DNA of 64,000 bases from Camarhynchus parvulus (taxonomy: Eukaryota; Chordata; Aves; Passeriformes; Thraupidae): contig NC_044572.1 of the NCBI RefSeq assembly GCF_901933205.1, positions 26,746,501-26,810,500 of the forward strand, read 5' to 3'. The translations under genes were made by a program, and so were the position numbers. The notes under the pieces were generated by a model, which ran no database searches, was not told where the DNA came from, and saw only the letters and a program-made list of their open reading frames with translations. Position 1 is the first letter of the stretch. Every line of letters begins with the position of its first letter. Below are positions 36,901-49,829 of this stretch, one piece after another.

Positions 36901-39442
36901 AAGAGGATCTTGTGCCAACAGAACATGACACAGAGTTAAGGAATGCTTTTTCTATCTTTGCCACTGATATTTTTGTGAACCCTTGGGCAAGTCATAGGCA
37001 CTTAGGGTACCACACATTGTACTTGGTAAACTTATTTTCACAATTTTTCTCTCTCATGTTGCTGCTTCAAAGGAGCAGTGTGAGACTAATTCATCAGCAG
37101 CTCTTGGAAACCATTCATGTAAAGAGATCATAGAATTGATAGGATTTTAATGCTTTATAGACATGTTTCACTTGCATACCACTGTCTGTGAGAAATAATG
37201 TGTGAATCAGTTAATCCATCTCCAAAATGTTCCTGTGACTGAGGATAATTCAGTGGTGTCTTTGATTCTTTCTCTGGAAAGATAAAAAAGTGATTTATGT
37301 AGACTTAAAAATATTGTGGGGGGAAGAAAATTATAAAAAGGGAAGAGAAAGTGCAAAACAGGTGAAAATGTTTCCATACTTGATAGGTAGATATCTGTCA
37401 CATTGAAAACTTTCAAATATTGTCACTTTGCTGTATCTTTTCACAATTGTTTGCATCTTCCAGTTTTTATAAACTGAGGTTCCATTTTTGTGTAAATACC
37501 AGGATGGGAAATTGAAGGCTTCCTGAGTTTTTCCCCATTTAGTCACATCCTAGAAAGTGGCATTATTTTATCTTTTTTATTAAACCTCTACTTTATTTCC
37601 TTAATCAGGTTTTCCTTTTGTTCTAAATGGAAGAAAAGATGGGTGAAAGCCCTCCATTAGAGTGGTAATTAACTTTTAATAGCCTTTGTTGTTGAATTCC
37701 CTAGCAGCTGAGGAGAGTATTTGTGTTGCTACAGAATATCAATTAGAATTTTGGACTGTAGAGAGTACACAGCAAAAACTGTACCTTCTCTATAAGGGCC
37801 AATGTGTGTCAGTTAGGATGTTACCACTTCATCACAAGATGCCTGCTGGGCATGAGTAGAATTACTAGTGTCCCTTGAAGATGAAATCCACATCTTAACA
37901 AACCAACACCTGAAAATGTCAGGAATAGACGGCTTCAAATTTAAACAGTTAGATTCAAATATCATAATTATCTTGGGGTTTATTATAATTTATATTTCTT
38001 GAACAATAATAATTAATATTTTTTGAATTTTGAATGACTATAAATAACACCACAATTAGATGCAAAAAAGTGGCTTAAACTTTCCAAATATCTCTCATTA
38101 TGTACCACAATTCAGAAAAATTTTAGTTCTTCAGTGCAGCCATTCTTGAGACACAGCTGAATTATGTCATATAAAAGAAGACATACTTTCTATTGTAAAT
38201 AATACACCAGGAGAAATTGCCACATGGACTCTGAGAATGAAAATAAGCCCTATTTTAAATAGTGTCTTCTTCAGTGTGAAATTCTTCTGTCCTGAATCAC
38301 ATGGCTTTACCCCCTCCATAAGACATGTAGTCACTTCATGCCTCAAAAAATTAAGAGATGATGTCCATGTAAATATGATAGATAGCTTCATGGCAAATAG
38401 GTTTATTCTTCATGGTCAAGACAAATTTCACATGCTAGTATTTACAGTATAGTTATTCTTCCTTGAAAATTACATGTTCTTCACCTAGCAGATTTACAAA
38501 ATGCAATAGCATGAAGAGTTTTAACTAAATGAATTCAGCTCTTATTTTGCTAGGAACTAGAATGCTTTTCAAGTATTGCTCAAATCAAGATGCATCAGCA
38601 TAATGAGAAAAAAATTGAAATATATAAACTATTAACATAATTAATAAAACATGATAAATCTAAATAATTATGGTGAAAACAAGCTTCAAGATCTAATTAT
38701 AAAGGCATTTAAAAAATCGAGATTTATATTACCTACTGCAACAAGCAACCAACCAAAGCAACTGCAACATTTTAGTTATACCTAGATGCATGTCTTTTTT
38801 GGCTGTAGGTGACTGTTTTGCTTCCATTTCAAAGCAAATATGTTTCAAAAACATGAAAGAGAGATGTGTTTACTCTTTTTTGAAACATTACCAAAAAACT
38901 CAACGTATGCAATGTTCAAAATTTCTGTTTCTGGGGGATATAGCAAAATACCTCCTGAATTCTTGAAACACAACATGGACTATTTTATCAGGAACAGGAC
39001 AACACATTATAAGTTTTAGAAATCTGAATATAAATAAATAGATGTATCCATATGAAAACTTGAGGTCACTGTGATAAAAAGCATTCAGGTAATCTGTTGT
39101 GATGAGAGTCTTTTGTTGAATTATCATGGCTGCAAGTGAATCTTTTTAAGTTTCTAAATTATAGCATTGGACAATAGTAAACACAGCTAACCACTGCTAG
39201 TCTTGGAATGAAACATTTGGAAAAGGAAGAGCTAATTCATACTTCTTCCTTCAGTTTAGAAACACTAAGTCTCATGAATTTCTCAGCAGCATAGGACATT
39301 TGGAATTAGCAGATTTGTAGGTGTCAACAAATACTTAATGTGGTGGTTTTGGTCAACTCATGGTCAAATTCAGATGCATTTAAATAAATCCTTTGTTTCA
39401 CTTCAACTCTTACAGACAACTTGTGGCCTTTTTTATTTCTTT
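33993..39442. other. AT-rich non-coding DNA, nothing recognised
   Basis: No gene or named repeat was recognised. A run of 18 T lies at 34,092-34,109. The open frames at minus 35,324-35,587, plus 36,065-36,304 and minus 36,046-36,309 have no recognisable products and no codon or motif signal. Confidence 0.55.
34092..34109. repeat. poly-T run (18 T)
   Basis: A homopolymer of 18 T just downstream of the solo LTR, otherwise unremarkable. Confidence 0.85.
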
Positions 39443-39805
39443 TATGGAATCAAAGTCTTAGAAAAGAATTCTTAGATCATCAAGTCCAACCATCAGCATA
39501 ACACTGTTAAATCCACCCCTAAACGTGACCGCATCTACATATCTTTTAAGTACCTCCAGGGATGATGACTCAACCACATCCCTGGCAGCCTTTTTCAATA
39601 CTTTACACTTTCCATGAAGAAATTTTCCCTAATATCTTTTCTAAACCTTTTCTGGCACAACACGAATCCATTTCCTCTTGTCCAGTTTATTACTTGGGAG
39701 AAGAGGCCAATCCCCACCTGGTTACAACCTCTTTTCAGGCAGTTATCAGAGAGTGACAAGAGCTTCCTCTTCTACACATGACAAGAACATGTTCAATGCA
39801 AATTT
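39443..39805 (-). mobile_element. CR1 LINE 3' end, reverse orientation
   Basis: The plus strand starts TATGGAATCAAAGTCTTAGA, then TTAGATCATCAAGTCCAACC. This is the reverse complement of a CR1 tail and 3' untranslated region. It continues through CCTCCAGGGATGATGACTCA (39,554-39,573), CATCCCTGGCAGCCTTTTTC and ATTTCCTCTTGTCC to GGCAGTTATCAGAGAGTGAC (39,738-39,757), which is antisense to the end of ORF2. The match fades by about 39,805. It is truncated on its 5' side, has no intact frame and is moderately diverged. Confidence 0.87.
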
Positions 39806-41384
39806 CACCTTCTTGGCACTGTTGATATCATGATTTTCTTTGAGGTTAGCAACTTTGCTTGCATCTCTTTCAAATTACTGTCTCCAAATACTGCTGTTCA
39901 TTAGGTAGTATGAGGAGCATAAAATTACCCCATTTCATATTTTATTTCATAAGGATTTCAGTACATAAGGCCTTTGAACTGAATATCTTGATGGGTTATT
40001 GAAATTTTCTATGTCTTTTATAATTTAATTTTTTTTGGAAGGATAATCCATAATGGAGAAGCTAAACCAATGATGACATTGTTAATAATTATTATGCTGT
40101 AGAGAATGCTTTTTGCCTCTAATGTAGATTTTCCCTCTTGGGGTCAAGACCCTGAACCTCTTTTCTCATATTTGTAAATTGGGTGTAAGAGTATTTATTT
40201 TTAATACCAATTGATATGTTTGGAAGTTCTTCCAAAGAAAGATGGCCATTTCTTCAAGATAAAAATTTTGATTGGAAAATCCCCACAGGAACAGCTTGCA
40301 CAGAGAGTTGTTAAAGTATCTATACTTTCAGATATTTGAAATACAGCTGGACACAGACCTGAGCAAGCTGCTCTGGTTGACCCTCCTCTGATCAGGGGAT
40401 TTGAGCTAGAGATTCCTTTTAGACTCAATTATTCTGAAATTCTCTGAAATGCAAACTTCTTGTAAGAAAAAAGTAAAATGACATCTAACAAGCTAGTGGT
40501 TTTCAAATAAAAAACAAGAAAAGCTTACGAAACACTGTCTCAATTAAAATCAAATATTTTCATTATCAGAAAACTTTTCACAAGAGCAGAAACTTCCCCT
40601 TACTGGCAATATTTCTTGAGCTTTTAACATTTCTTTGCTTTTCCTAATTAATCTTGGCCTCAAGGCCATAGGCATTCACTTACAGTGACAGCAAGAAATA
40701 TGCTGTGGTTATGTATTTCATGTTCAGTTCCTTTCCTCTGTTTCTTCAATTAAGTCTTCAAACAATTACCATATATGACTGCACTTTAAACACTTTTCGT
40801 AGCTGAGGATATACAGTCTCCTGAAAACTTAATTAGATATGAAAACAAATTGCATAAAAATATGGAGAGGTCAGAGAATTTTGCATGGTCTACAACCTAA
40901 TGGGAACACACAGGAGGTCTAACCATCTTTTATAATAATCCATCTTGAAGTTTATTGGAGTGTGATAGAAAATTTTAGCAGTAACGACAACTAAAACATA
41001 ATTTATTTTCCATCTAATTTTTAAAGGAAGGTGTCTACCTGTCATAGGAGCTGAACTAGATAAATTTCTATTATTAGAGATGTGCACATTCTCTTTTCAT
41101 TTCAGCAAAACACATATTTCTAATTGCTGTATTAATGTATAAAACAACTAGTAATGGCAGTTAGTAGAAACAGAGCTTGGGAGTATACCCAGAACAAACT
41201 GCCAGAGAGGGTAAATAAAGAAATATATTAATTTATACATATTAAAGATCACATATTACACAATTAGCAAGGGGTACACCAAGTTTCAAAGAGGCAGTGT
41301 CATGCATCATACAAAGATATAGGGAAGCAAAGATGAAAATCACCAACACACAAATAACAAAACCAGAGTTCAGGATCTTAGTGA

Positions 41385-41416
41385 GCTCAGTACAGCTCAG
41401 TACAGTTCAATACAGA
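41385..41416 (+). repeat. three near-identical 10-base tandem units
   Basis: CTCAGTACAG appears twice and is followed by TTCAATACAG. It is a small slippage-type repeat. Confidence 0.8.
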
Positions 41417-41627
41417 ATTTAGCTGTATTAGAATATAGGACTGTTATAAAGTCTAGGTGTGTTCTTAATTTCACTAAACTACAAACTATATGCAACAAAA
41501 GCTGTTCACTACTGTTTTCACTTTCTTTTTCATTTTGCTCTGTTCTGTGAGTAAATGTGCACATATATTGCCAAATGTGACGTGCTGAGAGGTATTTTTT
41601 TTCAAATTAAGTGGGAAACATAAAGAC

Positions 41628-41670
41628 AATAATAATAATTAAGAAAATAATAATAATAAAGAAAATAATT
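41628..41670 (+). repeat. (AAT)n-rich microsatellite
   Basis: Two blocks of four to five AAT units are separated by TAAGAAA, followed by AAAGAAAATAAT. Confidence 0.75.
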
Positions 41671-42349
41671 TTCATGGGGAAGGAAAATATGCAAATAAAG
41701 GTATATATGGTGTCTGTCTTATCCACTTTTTGATGATACTATGTACAAGAGCACCTCATTCTGGAAGTAGCTTTTGACAGAATCATTGATATTTATTAAC
41801 AAATATCCATATTATTAAAATCAGAGTTACTTCAGCAGATCATGTGAAAAAACATTTGTCCCTACAACTCTTATTTTTCTTAAATTTGCCTTATCAACAC
41901 CAGGTAAATGAACTGTGGTACTTTGAACAAGCAATGTTCAGTTATGCCTGAAGGAATTAATGGATCTTCCCCAATTCTTTTAGTCAATACAAATGAGGAA
42001 CACTCCAACTCCAACACTTTGGAAAAGTTCTCTCTTAATCCAAACTCAAACTAATTAAAATAATGTGATTAAGTATTACTGGAAGCTTTTCAGTTTTCAT
42101 TCTCAGCTACCTTGACTTCAACAAGACACAGGAGATGCAATCTTTAGTAGAGTTTGTCATATTTATTTTTTACTGCAATGTTTGCAAAGGAACAAAAATT
42201 TCCATCAGGATCCATTTTGAATGCAAACTCCTCTGCTGGCTTTTCATGCATGTGAAGTTACGAAACTCACAGTGCCTTCTATCTTCTTATCTTGGTTAAT
42301 ATTATTTCTTCTCTATTTGTACATGTGCACCCTGCCAATTAAAAGAACA

Positions 42350-42560
42350 TACCTTCCTTCTGTTTATATCACTGCCCTTAATTAGCGGTTTAGATGAGAG
42401 ATCAGACAACAGCCCATCTGTTTAGGCAGAGGCTTATTTAACATTGCATATGTGTGATCTGGATAACTACAGTCATACGGTTACCAAACAGCAATTGGCT
42501 CAGTCAAACAGCTTTAATGTCCTTAAGTGACTTCAGATGATTGCATTCCTTTTAGGGAGC
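42350..42560. promoter_or_regulatory. candidate cis-regulatory element
   Basis: The segment has high sequence complexity for this neighbourhood. It carries CTTAATTAGCGG (a homeodomain-type core with a retained CpG, about 42,377-42,388), CAATTGG (about 42,492) and TTTAATGTCC. It contains no repeat and no long frame. The combination is typical of conserved non-coding elements, but conservation is not tested here. Confidence 0.17.
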
Positions 42561-45500
42561 TTTTTATTTACCTCCATTCAGAAAAATCCAACTTTATTCA
42601 TAACTGCTATAATACATGTTAATACCTATTAGCAAACTAATTGCCAATCTTGCTTGTTAATTTAAGTAAATATATAATTAGAATTACACTGTAAGAATGT
42701 TACCACTAAAATAAAACTTTATTAAAAAGAAATGGCTTTTCTACTCTTTATTTCACTTCCCAATATGAGGAGCAGCAGCTATATCACTTTATTATTTTAT
42801 ATATATGTTGGTTTTGTGACAAGCTTTCAGTACTGTACTTTTAATAAGTGGGATACACAGAAATTGTATATCATCTCTGATTCATACACTGCCTTTGAAT
42901 TAAAGCTCACATTCTAGAAAAAAATCACTTTACTACACTTAGGAAAAAAAAACAGGGGGGGGGATAAGAATGAGAACAGTTATTAATTTATTAAGTGGCG
43001 TATGCCAGCTGAGATACTGTGTACATCATACAGTGACAGAGAAAATAGAAGCGAGAAAGTAGATGATACTAGGTTAATTTATTTATTCTGTTTTTTAGAA
43101 TTTTTTTCTGCTTTCAGAAAACTCAAACCATGACACAGCAACATACTTTCCAAGATTTTTTTTATAAATGAACTCCTAAGAAGTTAAAAGTTATGCTAAA
43201 ATGTTTTCCTGTGTGAGAAGACGCTATCTAAAAGCAAGCCTCTAAGTATTTCTGTGCATTGTCTATTGGCATAATTAAGTGCCTTCACTTTTTACATTTT
43301 TGTTAATGTGGATGTTGATCTAGCATATTCTTATTAATATACATTTATTTAAAACTGCAATATCATCATACATTTAAAATGTCAAGATATGAAAGGTCAA
43401 AGTGGACAAATAAACTTAGGTGTAAATGAAAACATATCTTCAGATACAGATATCTTCAGTCTCTTGAATTGTGAATAGATTTGACCGTCAAAGCTTAATG
43501 TCTGGAATTATGTCTGCATTTTTTTGAATGCAAACAAACTCCTTCTGTCTTTGGAAAACAATTCTATATGGGCAAAATTGTGTAAACACAGATTTCTGCT
43601 CCTCCAGATTTTGGTTTAATTAACTTTTCCTCTTGCTCTTCACTGATAATTACCCTCAGCTCCCTTTATGAAAAGGATCTCTGCAAAATAGTTCAAGATC
43701 ATAGCAATGGTTATGCTTGTGTTTGTGGTTTAACAATTACCTAACAACAACAGCAACAACAATATGCGAATTCATTTATGTGGATTATCCAAATTTATCA
43801 GTTTTCTGGTATCTTTGCATTTATGTTTGTTTTGTTACTTGTAATTGTTATTAGAGTTTTCCTCCCGTGTATATGTCTATAATTCAGGGGACTCCCGTTA
43901 AGTTTTGAAGAACTTTTTTGTGCTATAAGTGGATATATGACAACTTGGAGTCTTTTAAGGCTCCAGTATACTGAAGAGTAGTGCTTCATTCTGCTTCACC
44001 ACATGGTCCAAGAACCAGCTTTGCTGATGAGAATGAGGGAGGCATCATGATTCCAGAATACATAGTCTGGACTAGAAGAAACTAGTGCTGTCCAGAGATG
44101 TGCACACCAAAGCAAAACCCCCTGGTCAGCAGGGTTGACTCATGACACAGGTCAAAGATTTGTTTGCTAAATAGTCAATCAACCACCCACTGATAATCAG
44201 AGACAAGTCATAAAATCATATCAAATGTGAATTAAAAATTGCTGTTTTCAGCCTTCGTGAAATAATTTCTCTACAGAGGTAATTTTTGGATTTTAAAACC
44301 CCTTAAACCATGATTAAAACTACAGCACACTTGCTTTAATAGGAACCAATTTGAAATGTCCTATTTTGTCACTCTTTAATTTTCATTTTACCTGAAATGA
44401 TGACCTGCTGAAATAGAGAAGACAAACTTCCACCCACAACCTGCATTCGTCAGTGAAGTTAGAGCAAGAAAGTTTTCCAGTTCCCAGGCTCCAGTCAGGG
44501 AGCTCACTGCAAGTCCTTTCACTGCAGATTGCAATGTTTAAGGCATCTTCATCAGGAAGATCAATGCTAACTCCTAGTATCTTGGTATTTTGCCAAACGC
44601 CCTCTTAAGCTTCCATCTAAGGTGTATAACTGTGGGAGAAGAAGGGCAACTGTAGTTGTACAACAAGAGACAGGAATAAAAATTAATCCTATATCAAAAG
44701 ACATAGGACAGTAAGGCAAACCAAAATATTCACAACAAAGCCTTTGTGCATGATATTTTTTGCTGTAAAATAAAGAATTTATATGCTGCACTCAAATGCA
44801 ATGAATATTGTCTAGGAAAGTACAGATAGAATTAATACTTCAGAAAGACTCTTAGCGTATAATGACACTGCAGACCTCATCATGGGAGGCTTAAAATTAG
44901 TGTTCTCCATAAAATGTACAACAGTCTGCAGTGTAAACATGGCTTTCGATGGTTTATACACTCAGACTATACAATATACATGAGTTGAGGTGTCCCTCCT
45001 GTCCCTGTTGCTGTAGATACCATTTTCCTCTTCACAAAGATGTTCACTTGCTGAAATATCTGTCTTTTTCTATTATCAAATGCATTACCTCCATATTAAA
45101 AAAAAGTACTGCTCAGATTGATGCATAAAAACATTGTTAAGAGAGAACTTCATCATTAACCTGCTGTTGCTTTGCACTTCAGTTGCCTGGCTACTTTTCA
45201 GGCTGATTCTACTCTGAAGAATCTACATCTTCCCTCCTGTTGCAGAGGTAGCTCCCTACTGGTCCCTCTATATTTCTTCCCTCCTGAAGACAGTGATTGC
45301 TTTCTCTTTCAATTACCTCAGGAACAGCTTAAGAAGGCATCACTGTTTCATCTCCCTTGGAACAAGTTACAATGAAAAGCAGAAAAAAAGAACCTACAAG
45401 AAAACCAGGTGTTTCTGTCAAGCTGCTTTTGTGATACATTTCTACTTTCAACAAAGCAAAAATCTCATCATTTAAACTTACCTATTTTTCCCTATTTAGT

Positions 45501-45693
45501 TTTAAAATGAGTGGAGATAAGGAATTGGTCTGAAAGCTGTCTTGTTATAAAATAATCTCTGGATTATTAAAAAAAGACACCAAAAGAAGAGAAGGAGGGG
45601 ATACTGTGAAGAAAGAAAAGAAGCAGGGTGACCAAACACAGGTGTATCTCATACATCTTTTCCATTTGAAGTGTTTATAGTAACTCTAATGTA

Positions 45694-45812
45694 GTGTATA
45701 TATACTCCAGTATTTTTATACATGTGTATATATACATATATATTATCTACACTTACATATATAAAATATGGATATATAATATGTATATATATGTGTATAA
45801 TGTGTATATATC
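45694..45812. repeat. TA/TATG-rich low-complexity DNA
   Basis: Repeated TATATA, TACATATATA and TGTATATATATG blocks make up most of this stretch. The overlapping 63-codon frame rich in Tyr and Ile is a by-product of the repeat. Confidence 0.85.
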
Positions 45813-46011
45813 AAATGGATGCTTATCATATTTGGAATCTCTGAAGACAAGTTTTCTCACAAGGAACATATTTGAAGGAATGTAGCTCTACTTCAATCTG
45901 ATTCAGAAAATTTAGAATCTGAGAAGATATTTGATTTTCACTTTGTGTGCAATATTTATGTTCTGGCATGAGTTGGGTTTCCTTCCTTCTAGAAATAAAC
46001 TAAACCATGTA

Positions 46012-46710
46012 CCTTAGAGTCTTATCCAAATACTTCAATTCTGACAGGCTTGGTGCTGTGACCACTTCCCTGGTCTCCAGCCTCATACCCCAGTCTGTCT
46101 GTGCACCCAGAGTAGCTCCTTCCCAGGTGCAAAATCCAGCTGGCACTATCACTTGATCTTCACATGGTTGCCAATGCTCTGATTTGTCTAGGTCTCTCTG
46201 AGGGTGCCCCTGTCTTTGAGGGTTCAACAGCTCCTTCTGGTTTGGTATCATCTGCTAATTTGCTTATCCCTTCCAGTCCTGAGTCCAAAACAGTGATGAA
46301 GATCTTAAGGAGCAAAGGCTGAGGATGGAGCCCTGTGGAACCCCGCAGGTCACCAGTCTGATGTCACCCCCATTCACTGTGACCCTTTGTGCCCTACCTG
46401 TGAGCCAGTTTCTCACCCATTGCATGATGTGTTTATCCAGATGTGTGCTGGATGTTTTGTCTAGAAGGATGCTGCATGAAACAGTATTGAAATCTTTACT
46501 GAAATCCAGAAAGATTACATCAGCTCGCTTCCCTTCATCAATTCAGTGGGTTTCCTTATGACAAAAGGAAATCAGGTTTGATAAGCAGGGCTTTCCTGCT
46601 TTTCTGCTTTCCTGCATTGGCTGTGACCAATGACTGCGTTGTCTTTTAGATGTTTTCAGTAACTCCCAGAGTAATCTTCTCTAAAACTGAACCAGGCAAT
46701 GAGATTAATA
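46012..46710 (-). pseudogene. CR1 LINE ORF2 (reverse transcriptase) relic with internal deletion
   Basis: The plus strand is the reverse complement of CR1 ORF2. Landmarks are TCTGACAGGCTTGGTGCTGT (46,041-46,060), CTGTGCACCCAGAGTAGCTC, GGTTGCCAATGCTCTGATTT, CTCCTTCTGGTTTGGTATCA (46,230-46,249), GGAGCCCTGTGGAACCCCGC (46,327-46,346), TCTCACCCATTGCATGATGT and GGCTGTGACCAATGACTGCG (46,619-46,638). On the minus strand this runs from the reverse-transcriptase core into the C-terminal region. At about 46,072-46,076 the sequence jumps from the end of ORF2 (EVVTAPSLSELKYLDK) directly to the RLGDERLE-type region (LGAQTDWG). A large internal segment is therefore deleted. Frameshifts and stops leave no functional enzyme. 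A minus-strand frame of 83 codons at 46,000-46,251 spans the deletion. Confidence 0.9.
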
Positions 46711-49540
46711 AAGTTGTGAAAGTTTTGCTAGCAGTGGGAGTCTGTACCATCGGGAAACTAGTACAGGAGCAGCTGTCACCAGTCCAATTATTGTGCTAAG
46801 TAATTAGAATTCAGATACAGGATGACATATATTTCAGAAAAAGTGTAATAGTGAATTTTAGAGAGATAACAGTTTACTCCAAAATTTTCCAGAGGCAAGC
46901 AAGCAAACATTTGTTTGAAATAGCTGGGGAAAAAATGACAAAAACATTTATTCTCATTTCTTGATGTAGCTTAAATGCATGAGTGCATTTATCAAATCCA
47001 TTTATTTTAGGGTCACTTTTTTCAAATCTGTTAGAGCAATGTTTGAAAATGAGTTACTGTTAGCAGACAAGAGTTTGAACCTTTGCAACAAAATGCAGTT
47101 CAAACATATCACTGTCACCTCCCTTACCTCCTATCCAGAAGGCTGATTGAAGAAGATATTAAAGCAAGGAACAATGGGACTGATCTAGACTCAAATTGAA
47201 GTTTGTGTCTGTTAAATTATAGAGGAGTACCCAAAAAGCAACTATGAAAATATTTTACTGAAATAGAGCAGAACTGTCTAAAAGTCAGATGAAAAATGCC
47301 ATCATGGAAAGCTTGGACCTACAGCAAACAAATTATGGTAAAACAAAGATTTCAGTGTGGGTGGGTTCTGAGGTACTATCATGGTAACAGTGCTGCTGCT
47401 ATTTTGATTTAACAATAATAAATTGTGGCTGACTGATGACCAAAGAAAACTCATTGGTTACTAATATTCCTGGTACTATCAGAGCAGACCCTGCACTGGT
47501 TGTACTAAACTGCTTGAACTCACTTGGATATAGTCCCAGGAGCTACAGGCAGCCTTTTGGGGTCCTGCATGGGGGACCACCAGGAAATTTTAAGTATCAA
47601 AGGAAAAAGCCAGGGATTCAGGCAGAATGGCAAAAAGCAGATGAGTAAGGGAGCTGTATTGGGTCTGGCTTTTTGCTAACCGTGGAGAAAATTGTACTAT
47701 TCTACCACATACAATGCATCAGAATGTCAGCTGAGGTGTTTGCTCTTCATCTGAGGGTAACGCTGAACATTGCCATATTTTGATCTTAGCCAAAGCCCCA
47801 AATCACTGTCTTTGTAACAAAAATATGAAAGATGAAGCACAGGAAACACTATTTTACAACAAACAGGCAGCCCACAGGGTTTTCAGAATCTTAGCAAAGC
47901 TCTGCCTCCTTTGTGAAATTCTGTGGAAAATTATATACACTAGTTTTATCTACAGAAAGTAGCCTGTCTAACCTTAAAACATGCAATCGAAATTGTTTGA
48001 ACAATAATCCATCTTTGAGAGATTTCTTCATTGGTAGCCTGACACAAGAAAAATTTTGATTTGCAAGCACAAAGACTGAAAGTGAAAACAATTTAGATAA
48101 AAGCCCCACTATTAAGTTCAAAAATTTAAGAGATGTTCCTTGCACAAAATATATTCAAGGTAAATATATACTTGCACATAACATATATTTGTTTAGTCAC
48201 ATTGTGACTTGCATTTTCCCATGGTAGTAACCTCCTCATTACAGTCCTTTCTGGAGCTTTCAAAATTGTATCACATAAAATGTCGAACTCCTAGTATGCA
48301 TGTTTTTGCAATTTGTTGTCTTAGACCAAAGTTGTCAAATTCCTTTTATTTTGTTTTGTTTATAAATCTCCAAGGTAAAATGTTGACTTAAAGCTTGGAG
48401 GTGGTTTGGGAGTCATCATTAATATAGAAATCATTAGAAAGGCCAATTATGATCTATTACTCATATTTAGTACATATATTTTCTCATTTTTGATCACAGA
48501 GGGTTTGTAAAAAGAGAATAAAAGACCTTTTAATAGGTTCCTTGGTGGTATATTGTAAACTTCAATTATTTGTTCCCAGAAACATTTTTTTTTTAACAGA
48601 GAAGTGAAATCTTTTTTAAATGGTGCATGATTCAGAAACCCCTGCTAGAAAAGTATTAAACATTCTTTCATTAATAACAGTAATCTGTATTCCCAGAGAG
48701 CAATGTCACGTTAAAATGTAGACCTAAAATGTTTTTCTTTTTGCCCACAGTCCATCATTAAGCTAAAGTAATTTTATACCTGCAATGCTGTAGCCACCAC
48801 TTCTTCCTGAGAGGGAGGAGGACATCATGCTGTTAATGAGCAGCTGTCACTCACAAACCTACCTGCAAAGCAATTGGCCGAAACCATTAGTCTGTAATAG
48901 TCAAAATTTCCTTCCCCTGTAATTTTCTGTAGATTTGCTTTTCTTGGCTTCCAAACTACAGTAACTTACCACATCTAGTTCATGGTATAACCATGGCATG
49001 AAGAGAAAACCAGGCAATTCTCTTTCAGAGGCCAGAAAACCAATATTGTGTTTCTTGTCAACATTTCCTGTAACACACACAAAGACTGGTGGATTGTCTC
49101 TCATATTTAATGAATTTTGACAGCCACTGATCTCAGAGGGAAGAGCTTGATAACAGTTTTCTTCGCTCCAAAAATGCTAGTTTTGTCAGGCAGGCAAAAG
49201 TTCACACAGGAGCTGGCGGGGTCCTTCTGCTTTGCAATCTTATTTTGTAAAGTACAATCATCCAACCTACCTGAAAAAGCTTAACTTCCCCCTCAAAATA
49301 TAGTCCTAGTTTTGAGTGTCAGATGGTTTTTGTCCCTTCACAAAAGAGGATGATTGTACTTTTCACCAGCAACAGCAAGTGTAAGGGAGAGCAAGATACG
49401 AGGAGGTTTATCAGCTGATACGTTGACATTTTCCTATACATGTCTGCAACAAAGTTATTCTGATTGAAAGCCAATCTAGATCATTGCTAAATTTCTTCCA
49501 TAAAGAGCTTGGGTTTGTTAAAAGGATCACACCACTGTAT
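46711..49540. other. non-coding DNA, no gene recognised
   Basis: The first bases may still be decayed CR1. A moderately GC-richer segment at 47,460-47,650 carries a 70-codon frame with no recognisable product. A candidate regulatory segment lies at 48,765-48,905. Nothing else is assignable. Confidence 0.5.
48765..48905. promoter_or_regulatory. candidate cis-regulatory element (homeodomain plus E-box)
   Basis: TTAATGAG (48,833-48,840) is directly followed by the E-box CAGCTG (48,841-48,846). ATTGGCC, an inverted CCAAT, sits at about 48,873-48,879 with a CpG just after it, and CCATTAGTCTGTAAT closes the segment. The sequence is complex, not repetitive and has no coding frame. An adjacent homeodomain site and E-box is a common developmental enhancer grammar. 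This is suggestive only. Confidence 0.2.
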
Positions 49541-49558
49541 CACACACACACACACACA

Positions 49559-49592
<34 letters not shown>
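49541..49592 (+). repeat. (CA)n microsatellite
   Basis: About 25 CA units with a single GA interruption at 49,559-49,560. It is the longest dinucleotide repeat in the window and likely polymorphic in length. Confidence 0.97.
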
Positions 49593-49593
<1 letters not shown>

Positions 49594-49829
49594 GTCACAC
49601 AAATTAACTTCTGTAAATACCTTATGAAAATCCTTATTCCGGTTTCTTTCTACCACGTGTGCATCTCAATTTCTAGCTTCAGTGAAGATAGAGTGAGGGG
49701 AGAGAGAATAAGAATGGAAAGTGGGGGCAGGGGCAGCTTTAGTTTAAAATGCAGACAAATCTGCCTTTTCTGCTTGATGGCCTGTAACATTTCCATGTAG
49801 TGTACTTTGCATGGCAGAATAGCTACTAG

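Larger units (their letters stand above)
39806..46011. other. AT-rich non-coding DNA with simple repeats
   Basis: No gene. Short simple sequences are present: a 10-base tandem at 41,385-41,416, AAT/AAAT-rich DNA at about 41,628-41,670, a G9 run at 42,955-42,963, and TA-rich DNA at 45,694-45,812. The segment 42,350-42,560 has enhancer-like motifs and is listed separately. Confidence 0.55.
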
